Shown in pieces: positions 27,501 to 36,602 of a DNA stretch of 64,000 nt. Below the pieces are notes generated by a model, which worked only from the letters and a program-made list of their open reading frames with translations, had not been told where the DNA came from and did not search any database. Both the position numbers and the translations under genes were made by a program. The DNA comes from Pilaira anomala (taxonomy: Eukaryota > Mucoromycota > Mucoromycetes > Mucorales > Mucoraceae): NCBI GenBank assembly GCA_025716855.1, contig JAIXMQ010000005.1, positions 310,001-374,000 of the forward strand. The letters are read 5' to 3'. Each line of letters starts with the position of its first letter. The first letter of the stretch is position 1.

Positions 27501-27625
27501 CTGTTCATGATAATGCTTTTGAACAAGATGTTGCTCTTCTTCAAGGTGATCACACCAACGCTTGGAAAGAAAATACCCAAACTAACGAATCCGTTCCTCA
27601 TACCAATGCTTGGGTTGGGTATTAA
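24523..27625 (+). CDS. Secreted Kre9/Knh1-type domain protein with long His-x-Asn...Trp tandem repeat region
   Basis: Four exons (24523-24673, 24734-24763, 24837-24962, 25041-27625) encode 963 residues. Residues 1-26 are a clear signal peptide ending VSA. Residues about 50-150 form a Kre9/Knh1-type beta-sandwich seen in fungal wall and GPI-linked proteins: FRITYPASSGLSFAEQTGHI, VAWSAPAGMKKVNITLVDN, SGDYHFHVSGQGD, FCETDSVSFRIY. A Glu run and a Pro/Thr-rich linker follow. From about residue 160 to the end there are dozens of degenerate units built on H-x-N-(D/A)-x-x-W-(E/Q/V)-(S/T)-(E/D), strongly acidic and rich in His, Asn and Trp. Near the C-terminus a 15-residue unit (NAAASGWVSEDDNHT type) repeats four times almost exactly (45 bp, about 27283-27440). 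One isolated copy-like motif (SHDNAASEM) follows the signal peptide. The protein ends HTNAWVGY with no hydrophobic GPI tail. Likely extracellular or wall-associated; the repeat function is unknown. Confidence 0.9.
27283..27440 (+). repeat. 45-bp in-frame tandem repeat inside the secreted repeat protein
   Basis: Four consecutive 45-bp units with few differences, coding NAAASGWVSEDDNH-type peptides. The near identity points to recent unequal duplication within the gene. Confidence 0.85.
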
Positions 27626-28150
27626 ACCATAAAAAAGCCATCTCCTTTCCCCTCCTCCCCTCACACACATTTTTTTTTTTAAAAAACTGCTTAGAAAAAA
27701 AAAACATAAATTTCTGTATTAAATAACCCCCTTTTCTTTTCTTTTTATAAATATAAAAAAAGATTACTTTTTTTTTTTTTTGAAAATTGACTATGTGGTG
27801 CACACCTAAAGCTATTTTAAAAGTCAACTGTTTTTCTCATAAACTTACCATTGTTTGTGTAAAAAACCATCAAGTGCATTGCTGCACACCACATTCGAAG
27901 TGGCAGTATTCAGTATAGATGTTATATTTAGTTGTTACAATGGAGATCCTGAATTCATTTAGATTTAAAAAAGACAGAGATCTCTTCTTTTTAAATTCTA
28001 ATAAGAAAAATGAGCAGAAAATTCAACGACCGTTTTTTTGGAGAAAAGTTCAATACTAATTTTGGTAAAAACATTTTATTCATTGAGAAAGTTAAAAGGC
28101 TAAAGTTTTTCTTCCAGGGCCAAGCAACGCTCAAAAAACGAGACAGAGGA
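27626..28150. other. Intergenic with short inverted repeat, probable end of the transposon remnant
   Basis: After T tracts, ATGTGGTG at about 27792-27799 is mirrored by CACCACAT at about 27886-27893, and both lie in GTGCACACC/TGCACACCAC contexts. This pair may mark one end of the neighbouring Tc1/mariner-type remnant. The matching far end was not found. Confidence 0.35.
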
Positions 28151-28526
28151 GTGTCTAATCCAACCTTGACAATCTTTGAGGGTTACTTCCTAACATGACT
28201 TTACGATTCTTGGAGTTTAGTGTGTCTCCATTGTCAAAAGCTTCCCTCTTTACACCAAACTTTACCTTCGACCAAAACTCCTCAATTGGATTCAGGCAAG
28301 GTGAATATGGTGGAAGAAGATATATGCATTTATAGCCTCTTTTTTTCAATCCAAGATCTTACAGTTGTGGGCTTGTGAATGGGAGCATTGTCCATAACGA
28401 TATAATGTCCCTTTTAAATTATTTTTATCTAAAACGTCCATAACATTTTCTAAATACCCAAGGTAATGCTCTGTTCTAACTAGTTCCGATTCTAGCTGTA
28501 GTTGTTACAACCTTGCCATCAGCCTT

Positions 28527-28561
<35 letters not shown>

Positions 28562-28747
28562 ACCTGCCACTATGATTGGTTTTCTTAAAGAAATATCAAT
28601 TACTCCCTGGGCAGAAATGGCTCCAAGGATAGTAATGGAAGTACCTCGAGAGGTTGGAACAATTGACTTTGCAGGCATACCCTTTTTAGACCAGCCTCTA
28701 GAGCGGCTAATATGAAGGTTAAAACCTGCTTCATCAAGAAAAACACC

Positions 28748-28798
<51 letters not shown>

Positions 28799-29578
28799 CA
28801 AAATCCAAATCTTTGTTGGCCATTCACTCCAGGGATAGCTTCTCGTCGTTTAAATCTCACTTCTTCCGAATTACGTTTTTTCAGGAATCTTTTCCAATTT
28901 CTTGAAACTCAATGCACAGTGGGTTGACGAATATGATTATAAAAGGCTGTTTTATTATTCTTAAGTTCAGGATATTCCTTCAGAAGCTTATGTCTCATTT
29001 GTTCTAAAGTGGCAGGTGCATAACTATCAACTATGCTGATGATAAAAAGAGTAGTATGTTGCTCTTTCATGATAGCATTAGTAGTACCCTTACTGGGTCC
29101 TCTTTTTTCTACTAGGAGCGATAGTATTAAGTTCCTCCCATTATTGCTTTTTGAATCGATAAGCCGTACTCTTAGTTATGCCTGCATCTGCAGCTGCGTC
29201 TTTTACTGGTACTTGTTCAATAACTAAAGATATAAAGCGAGATATCTGATCGGAATTGTAGCTTCTTTTCTTTTTTATTAACGTTGCATTTTACAGTCAA
29301 AGCCTTCAAAAATTCTGCTGTTCCGTTACTGCTGGTGCTAATTTTCTCAGATCCATTAGCACCGTTTTCTCTTGCTTCGGTCTTTTTGTGAAACTCGTTC
29401 TTTTCCTCTTGAGAAAAATCTTCTAGTAAGACTTCATCAATCTCCACGGTCTCAAGGCCATACTCTCGCGCTTTGCTCTCATCATTGACATGAGACTTAC
29501 TGTTACTTCTCCTGTAAGTTCATCTGAGCGTTCTAGGTTATTAAGAGACAATTGTTCAAGATCCATGTTATCGAGCAT
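28150..29578 (-). pseudogene. Tc1/mariner (IS630)-type transposase, broken
   Basis: Read on the minus strand from about 29578. The N-terminal part starts MDLEQLSLNNLERSDEL. A helix-turn-helix segment lies near 29225-29150 (RFISLVIEQVPVKDAAADAG then ITKSTAYRFKK). A linker segment follows near 29030-28930 (SYAPATLEQMRHKLLKEYPE). The DDE_3-type core shows the first Asp in VFLDEAGFNLH (about 28740), the second in YIVMDNAPIHK (about 28400), and the Glu in SPCLNPIEEFWSKVK (about 28280). The frame is broken by several stops and shifts, including one in a 7-A run near 28350. Two long A runs (as read on the minus strand) of about 50 and 33 bases interrupt the DDE region. It cannot make a functional protein. 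The terminal repeats are not clearly resolved. Confidence 0.85.
28749..28798. repeat. Homopolymer T run of about 50 bases inside the transposase remnant
   Basis: Uninterrupted T run (A on the transposase strand) within the DDE coding region; a second run of about 33 lies at 28526-28558. The exact length may be an assembly estimate. Confidence 0.85.
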
Positions 29579-30720
29579 ATTTAAAAGTTAATCAAGTAAA
29601 GTGTTTTTTTTTAAAAAAAAAACTCGAGGATTTTGTGGCACTAAATAGAATTTGTTTTTTGGCATTAAAAAATTAGCTAATCAACTATAATACACATGAT
29701 TGTCGATCTTTTGTCTCCATTCAAGTCAACTGAAAAAAAAAAAATATTTTCTAATCCTTTTGAAAAAAAAAAAGACTGATATAATTATGCTAAGAAGTAG
29801 CTTCACGTTAACCATAAATTCATGTCAAAGCTAAGATATAATGTATGTAGGCTCCTTCTGTATTTCTCTTAACTTTTATCCCATGTTTTTTTTTTTGAAA
29901 AATCAACAAAAATATTTAACGTCATTATGTTTTAAAAAAAATCGACCTTTGGCGTTGCGTTGACTGTAAACACTTATATAACCATTTGAGTCATGATAAG
30001 CGAATCTAAAAAAAAATAAATAAAAAAAAATCAACTTTTCAAAACAATGATTATAACTATAGGTTTACACTTAATATATATACATTATAAAAGCCATATA
30101 TTGATACTTATGCTTAAATTTCAATGATTTCGTGTAGATACAATGATTCTAGAGCTTTCCTTTTTTTTTATTGAGCGCTGTTGCATATTTTGCATACTTT
30201 TTTTTTCATGTCGTGTAACAAGTCTTTTTTTTTTTTTTCATCAATCGTGTCAACACAGGTTTAATGAATGTACTATTGGTTTACTGCCCAGAAAGAATAT
30301 AAAATAAGGATTTCATTTACCACTAAGAAGTCATTTTATTATTTGATGTTATAACTAAAGGATTATTTTTTTTTTATTAAAGTAAATAATTAGAAGCATG
30401 TTTAAAAGAAAAGAGTGACAGGTAATCTATAAAGAGAGAAGTGCAAGAGTATTCCTTCACATCCTTGACAAAGACCAACCAGAAGAGAAAGAGAGCCATA
30501 AGAAAAAAAGAACATGAAGCGAACCAAACACCTTTGATAGAGAAACACCGACTCAAATGATTATACCACTTGATTGAAACCTCTCTGGGCCAAGCAGCAG
30601 CTTGGAGATACCTGAGAGCTCTTACCAGCCTCATCTTAAAAGAAAAAGAGAAAAATATTACCTATATTTTAATATGAGTGAGTAAATGTGATATGTATTA
30701 AATTGAATATAAGTATTACC
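29579..30720. other. Intergenic; one protein-like minus-strand frame
   Basis: A minus-strand frame at 30634-30377 (85 codons) begins MRLVRALRYLQAAAWPREVS and continues into a hydrophobic stretch (SCSFFLMALFLFWLVFV). It sits immediately 3', on the same strand, of the minisatellite. I do not recognise it; it might be an exon of a larger unidentified minus-strand gene or a relic. Nothing else is seen in this stretch. Confidence 0.3.
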
Positions 30721-30726
30721 TTTAAT

Positions 30727-31022
30727 CTATATCCACAACATCCATATCCACAACATTCGCATATCCACAACACTCGTATATCCACAATATCCATATCCAC
30801 AATATCCATATCCACAACATCCATATCCACAACATTCGCATATCCACAACACTCGCATATCCACAACATTCGCATATCCACAACATTCGCATATCCACAA
30901 CACTCGTATATCCACAATATCCATATCCACAACATCCATATCTACAACATTCGCATATCCACAACACTCGCATATCCACAGCACTCGCATATCCACAACA
31001 CTCGCATATCCACAACATCCAC
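30727..31022. repeat. 15/17-bp minisatellite (ATATCCACAACA-type)
   Basis: About 18 tandem units alternate between a 17-bp form (CATATCCACAACATTCG) and a 15-bp form (CATATCCACAATATC). Because stops are absent from the unit, all frames stay open across it, which explains the apparent long reading frames on both strands here. Confidence 0.9.
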
Positions 31023-31984
31023 ACATAATCCTAAAAAGAGTCATATTAATTAGGAGCCAATATAAACATATTATATAATCAGTATGTTACCTAAAACCCA
31101 GCCCACCACAAAAGAGAAAAAACCATCACCAGAGAAAAAAACAAAAAAAAAAACTGGTATAATAAATATAGAGTTAGATAAAAGTACTTTTTATATTTGT
31201 GTTCCAAACTTTTATACGTAACTACCATAACATATAAAAAAGACAAATAACCACGCACTATAATACAAAAAAAAAAGTGTTAAATCATTTTTTTTTATAT
31301 GTATTAAGTAGATGAAGGCCGGCAAGAGAGAATCAACAAGAGATATGATCAAAGAGTAAAGAAAAAAAAAGAAAAAGGAAGAAAAAAGCTTCTCTTGTCA
31401 AAAGCAGCTTTTATGTATTTTTTTTTTTTTTTTTTTTTTGTCAAGATGACCTAATTTTTTGACCATATGATTTTTGTTGATAAATAAATAAATATTTTTA
31501 TGCAACTTTTTGGGAAAAAAAGATGGAAAGTAACCAATGTCAAATACATGTATAAGCAGTTGTGAAGCGTATTATGCTAAATGTGCTTTTCTACAATTGA
31601 TACTAGTTACTACCTGGCAATCTTTTTATAAGGTAGGCTCACTACTTGTTGATTAAAAGCCGTATATCGTCTTTTGATATTAGTTCAAGTAAAAATGCTA
31701 TCAATTCTTTACTAAATCTATTTTTTGAGCGTAGAGATACTACTACCACTAACAAAATAAAAGATGGTCATTTCAAACCGATCCTGGAAGCCAAAAAAAA
31801 AAAATACTCAAAAACATCATCATAAAAGGGAGGTATACCTAGGTGTAACAGCGGATTTTATAGATGTCTGCTTATAAAATGTCTGCATATTTTTTATATG
31901 CGACTAAATTTAAACCGCGTCATCAATTTTTATTTTATTTTTTTATTTTTTTATTTTTTATTTTTTTATTTTTTTTTTTTTTTT
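31023..31984. other. Intergenic, no gene recognised
   Basis: AT-rich with A/T homopolymers (for example about 31419-31440). A TTTTTTA-type run at 31936-31987 precedes the retroelement fragment and could be a tract at its boundary. Confidence 0.4.
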
Positions 31985-32690
31985 ATTTTTGCACATACAG
32001 TGGGCGCTCATACCTTCCCTGCGTTTGCAGCCGTCAGTTCAGAAAGTGGGTTCAGAAAAGTCGGCTTTTCCGATGATCCTTGTCTCGGATACGATGTGCT
32101 GAAAATCCTGTCCGTGAAATCGTGGTCTATGAAGATGATATATCCGGCTCCTGGTTTTGTGGTAATGGCCACGTCTACATTGAACGACTCAAGGTTCTGA
32201 ACTCCCTGACTTCACCCACCGCATAACTTTGAATGACAATGCTGCTCATAAGTTCCTTGCAGCATGGGTTAAAATGGGTACTCATTGTCGCTTTTGTAAA
32301 GTCTTATGTCACCGTAAAGAATCCTGCCCTAATCGTCCTGCTGAAAATAGAAATGCTTCACCTATGGTCAAGAGGGGAATATTGCCATACATTGTCCACA
32401 TGAGGCAGTTTCTGCTACAGGTGTTAAACGCAGTCGAAATGATAAAAAAAAAAGGCGTCCGTACCTACTCCACGTTCCCCTACTCCTAGCTTCTCCCATG
32501 GCCTTAACGGATCCAATGTATCCATACATGCTCACAAGACAAGGCGTAGCAGTACTCCATTTTTCTTGGGAGACTTCTTTCCCACCGACACTATACCACA
32601 ACAGACTATTGTCCACAACAATGATATAAATAAAAAGGCATACATCTTTAGGCTTTAAAGCTATAGAGAACCATACTTTTTTTTTAATCA
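31985..32690 (+). mobile_element. Retroelement (probable non-LTR ORF1/gag-like) fragment with CCHC zinc knuckle
   Basis: Plus-strand pieces in more than one frame include TVGAHTFPAFAAVSSESGF near 32000 and AAHKFLAAWVKMGTHCRFCK near 32240-32300. The second contains a CCHC knuckle (C-R-F-C-x4-H-x4-C). Such knuckles after a nucleic-acid-binding region are typical of LINE ORF1 and retroelement gag proteins. Stops and shifts show decay. No reverse transcriptase is present. Confidence 0.55.
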
Positions 32691-32917
32691 TCTCAATAAA
32701 GAACTCTTATTCATAAGAGATACATATTGAGTGAACCTTAAATAAATTAGCAAGTGAAACATATCTATCTTTATAAGAATTGATAATCATTACTTGTCTT
32801 CCGTTGATCATCTTCGTCTATTACACATTATATATACTTCATGTATTGTTAGTGACCTCTAGACCTAAACTCAACATATTTTAAAGGAGGACCATTCCTT
32901 TTTTTTAATAGAATACA

Positions 32918-32971
<54 letters not shown>

Positions 32972-33274
32972 CAATTGAATTCTTTATTTCTTTGTAAATT
33001 AAAGGTAATTTTTGACAACCTCTACATTTCCCTCATCTAAGTTCCCCCTTTTTTTTATTTTAAATCTTGGTTCGCAACCTTAAAGCGTGGTGCTTATTTT
33101 TTTCCTACTTCATAACGGAGACGGAGTGTCCTGTCTGTGTCTCTGTCCATAAATAAACTGACATAGCCCCACGTCATCATTCATGCGCAGTATGCAAACA
33201 CCACTTACTGAACCCAGTTATGATATGGGGCCAAAATAATTCTTCGCGACAGACTTTTTCATTGTTCTTTATTT
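32691..33274. other. Intergenic with long T run; upstream of the lineage-specific gene
   Basis: Contains an uninterrupted T run of about 48 (about 32921-32968). No coding signal was recognised. Confidence 0.45.
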
Positions 33275-35296
33275 ATGGACATACAATACCGCGAATATAA
33301 ACTTAATAAGACTACAGAAGGCATCGAAGTCTTCTTCTCATCACATCCAATGAAGGATTGGTGTTTTGAAAAATACTTTTTTCTAGCAAGTTATACAAAT
33401 AAATTGAAAAACTATAATCGTATAGTTCATAATTATTCCACCAATGTTGAGCGGATCATCAAGCTGGAAGAGATACCAGAAGAAGTCAAACAGTATTGTT
33501 CTTTTTTGTTGAAAGAGATTGTAAGTCAACTTTATTTTTGAAAAAAATTCTTATTGAATCATTTTTTTATAGCCTAACAAGGCGAAGTTCAAAGCTAATG
33601 CTTCAAGGCCATCGAAGAAAAGACGTCTTAATATTAATTATGGTGCACAATTATTGTTCGGAGATGGAAACACAGTTACTAATCCAACCATCAATTACAA
33701 TGTAATATATACTTAAGAAATAATTGAATTATGTAAAAACTAATATTTTCACCTTTTAAGGTTGAGAAAAAGAAAGAGAAAGACAAAAAAAAGCAAGGAG
33801 AAGATAAAAAGAAAGAAGAAGGAAATGAAGAATATGTTAGCTTTTGGAAAGATTGGATTAGTTTTTTAGAAAATAACCAAAATTTTCATCCCTATAGGTA
33901 AGCATACTTTTTATTTTCCTGTCAAGAAAGAGAAAGTTCTGAAAAGATATTACCGCTATCATTGTAGCCCTGAGAATCACAACGTTATCAGATGTGGAAA
34001 AAATGTGTCTCCTCGTCCTAATTTGGATGAAAATATATACAAAGACCATTTAAAAAACCATGAAGAAAAAGTGTATGAATTACCAAAAGTATGCATTCCA
34101 TACCTTGATAAAATTTTTAGTAGCGTAAGTCATATGTATACACATTAATAACTTATCAGGGCACATCTAATCTGATAACCTATGACATAGGAAAGTAATT
34201 CTGAGCATAGAAAAGCAATACGAAATATTCCTCCTTGTGAAGGTGATGACGAATTTAATTACAATTTTTTAGAAAGTGTATTTCGAGCTGTGTAAGTAAT
34301 TTTTTATTAAATTATATGCTAGCTTATGCTATTATTTAAATTTAGTGTGTATACTGATCTATATATATATATAGGTATGACTTCCATACTACAACTATAG
34401 ATGTCAAGGATGGAGAAGCAACGTTTAATTCTCTATTTATATACCCCTTTCTCGAAGCAGTAACTACCTGGCTAAAAGAAAGTGCAGATTGGTGCAAAGC
34501 AGGATTTCGGCATGGGGAAGCAATATTGATATCCATGAGTAAACAACTCAAAACTCTCCCATTATATGAAGAAGATAACCACAGCTATCTGGCTGATGGA
34601 ATCATTAAACTTTATGGTCTCAAAAACATTGAAATCTTGCTGCTTGAAACGTCGGGCTGTTTTGGTTCTACTGATAAATCAAAAATTGCATTTGATCATC
34701 ATAAGGGTCTCTTTGGAACCCTTGCGATGTTAAAAAGTATCGCTGATGAGTTTCCTATGGCAAGTGTGGAGACATTCCAAAAATGTAAGGTCTTTTTCGC
34801 ACACGGTGCAGGTAAGTTACAGAATTCATTTGTCCATTATTTTTTGTCCTGTCTCTTACTTCATCTAATAACTTCAGGAGAAAATATTTATCTCTGGAGC
34901 TTACGTTTCGAGCCAAAAGGCCCGATCTTTGAATTGTGGCTTGAAGATACGTTGTTTATAAAGCCTGATATTGATGATAAACTGGACACTCTTCCTCGTT
35001 TCTTGAAGTTCTTTTGGGGCATGAAGGTATTTGTCCAATTTTACTGTTCATTTGAATTACACTTGACCAACCTTTGTTTTTTATGATAGTGCCGCTTGAC
35101 TGAGAGCATCTTGGATTTCGTCCAGCTCAAAAAAGAGCATACTGAACATTTACTAAAGAATAGATTTAATGATGTCACTCCTCCAGATAATCTTTCTACA
35201 ATTGTTAACCCATCTATTCTTAAATTACTTGAAGAAGACGACAAAGCGGGTATGCACTTACTCGGCCCATTCTATTGTGGCCCTTCCTCGCCTTAA
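33275..35296 (+). CDS. Multi-exon protein of an apparently lineage-specific fungal family, possibly with a nuclease-like core; one frame break
   Basis: Exons by consensus: 33275-33520, 33573-33701, 33761-about 33860/33897, about 33898-34124, 34191-34291, 34375-34811, 34878-35026, 35090-35296. The N-terminus starts MDIQYREYKLNKTTEGIEVF and is followed by a Lys/Glu-rich linker. The middle has KRYYRYHCSPENHNVIRCGK (Cys/His). The best-preserved core is LADGIIKLYGLKNIEILLLE, TSGCFGSTDKSKIAFDHHKG, LFGTLAMLKSIADEF, ENIYLWSLRFEPKGP, and the tail ends KAGMHLLGPFYCGP. I associate this core with an expanded hypothetical family in Mucoromycota (memory, unsearched). The D...E-I-L-L-L-E spacing loosely recalls PD-(D/E)XK folds, which is inference only. 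Between 33850 and 33900 the frame changes: either a 37-nt intron (33861-33897) or a one-base frameshift near 33893 explains it. The gene may therefore be intact, broken or mis-sequenced. Confidence 0.65.
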
Positions 35297-35809
35297 TATT
35301 TAGTTTACTTTTATGCATCTTTTTTTTTACTTTTATAATAACCATTATATTAAATTTTTTTATGTAAGTTATTTTTATATTTTGAGAGTGGTTGCACACA
35401 ATATCCATATGCAAAAAAAAAAAGTAAAGAAAGAAAGAATCAAACAGGATACATCTTATATAACTTTTAAAACAAATAAACTAATAAAACTTGAGAAAAC
35501 AAACGGTGTCAGCAAGTATAGTAGGGTTTGTTTCTAGCAATGTATTGAAAGCTGTCAAGAGTATTCATAATTTTAGGGGTAACCATCAAAAGTACTAGTG
35601 TTCATCCTGTTCAGAAAGACTATTTTCTTGGTAAAAACATTAAGATTGTGTTGGCTTCTGTAAACTGCATTATTCTTGCAACTTATAAGCGCTTAATTAA
35701 TTACTCGAGAAAAGGGCGATTAGTCAAATGTTAACGATAGTTATTTAGTATTATTATTACCTTAAATATAAAAACAAATTTCTTCATATGTAAGCAATGC
35801 TGGAAGCAA
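35297..35809. other. Intergenic, no gene recognised
   Basis: AT-rich spacer between the lineage-specific gene and the duplicated repeat; no coding signal. Confidence 0.4.
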
Positions 35810-36005
35810 AACATTCTCGACGAGCAACTCTTTTAAAAGACAATCCAAAAACCGTCCTTTAAACTAGCTAACTCTGTCACGTCTGACTTAGTTACGTCGA
35901 GCGCAAGGATAACACCCCAAGCCCGCGGAGAATGTTCATAACCGAACTAAAACTTAAACCTAACAAAGATCCAACAGTTTAAGAATTGCGGTAAGACAGA
36001 AAATG
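35810..36005. repeat. ~195-bp structured repeat, copy 1
   Basis: Copy 1 of a direct repeat found again at 36054-36252. It begins AACATTCTC (35810-35818), which can pair with GAGAATGTT at 35928-35936, and it contains AAGGATAACACCCCAAGCCC and the well-conserved tail AACTAAAACTTAAACCTAAC. A 12-bp inverted pair flanks this copy: GTAAGCAATGCT at 35790-35801 and AGCATTGCTTAC at 36029-36040. No reading frame. Candidate short interspersed or non-coding RNA-like element. Confidence 0.75.
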
Positions 36006-36053
36006 ATCTGGGACCAGTTACGTCTTCAAGCATTGCTTACTTCTTTTACTTAC

Positions 36054-36252
36054 AACATTCTCGACGAGCAACTCTTTTAAAAGACAGCCCGAAAGCCGTT
36101 CTTTAAATGAGCCAACTCTTACCACGTGTAGTTTCTAGTTGCGTCGATTGCAAGGATAACATCCCAAGCCCGTGGAGAATGTTCATAACCAAACTAAAAC
36201 TTAAACCTAACAAGGATCCAACAGTTTAAGAATTGCGGTAAGTCAGAAAATG
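36054..36252. repeat. ~195-bp structured repeat, copy 2
   Basis: Second copy, same orientation, starting 244 bp after copy 1. The AACATTCTC/GAGAATGTT arms are conserved (36054-36062 and 36175-36183). Divergence is concentrated in the loop region, while the 3' half is almost unchanged. Confidence 0.75.
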
Positions 36253-36602
36253 ACTAAGTCATATCTGCGACTGGTTATGTTTGTTCGTAAGCGAAAGGTT
36301 TTCTTTATATTTTTGCATGCACAACCAAATACATCTACAATTTTTCAAAAATGTTAGACAAAATTATCATATTTCGCATTACAAAGTGCATGTTATCATC
36401 ATTATTATCAATCGCAAGAGAAAAAGATAAAAAAAAAATTTTGTCCTATAGGTATTCAAAAAAGATGACGCATGCAAGTTTTTTTCAAATTCAGAATCAT
36501 GCACCTCCCAGGTCGGGGATTACTCCTATGCTAATAATTTTTTTTTATAAATACAACTAAACGATCATTCATAGATCAAGAATCACCAATAACTAATAAT
36601 AA
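36253..36602. other. Intergenic, no gene recognised
   Basis: Spacer between the duplicated repeat and the retroelement remnant. A weaker continuation of repeat similarity (CTGCGACTGGTTATGT) extends to about 36280. Confidence 0.35.

Noticed and set aside
27110..27670. 186-codon minus-strand frame opposite the secreted repeat protein
   Set aside because: It is an antisense by-product of the in-frame repeats. The plus frame has signal peptide, domain and splice structure, and the antisense frame has none.
30727..31022. CRISPR-like array
   Set aside because: Units are contiguous 15/17-bp repeats without unique spacers, and the genome is eukaryotic.
30722..31053. 100-120 codon frames on both strands across the minisatellite
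   Set aside because: The repeat unit has no stop codon in any frame, so openness is automatic. Frame-rotating 15/17-bp units argue against a conserved product.
35810..36252. LTR pair
   Set aside because: The two direct repeats are only 49 bp apart with nothing between them, so they are a tandem duplication and not long terminal repeats.
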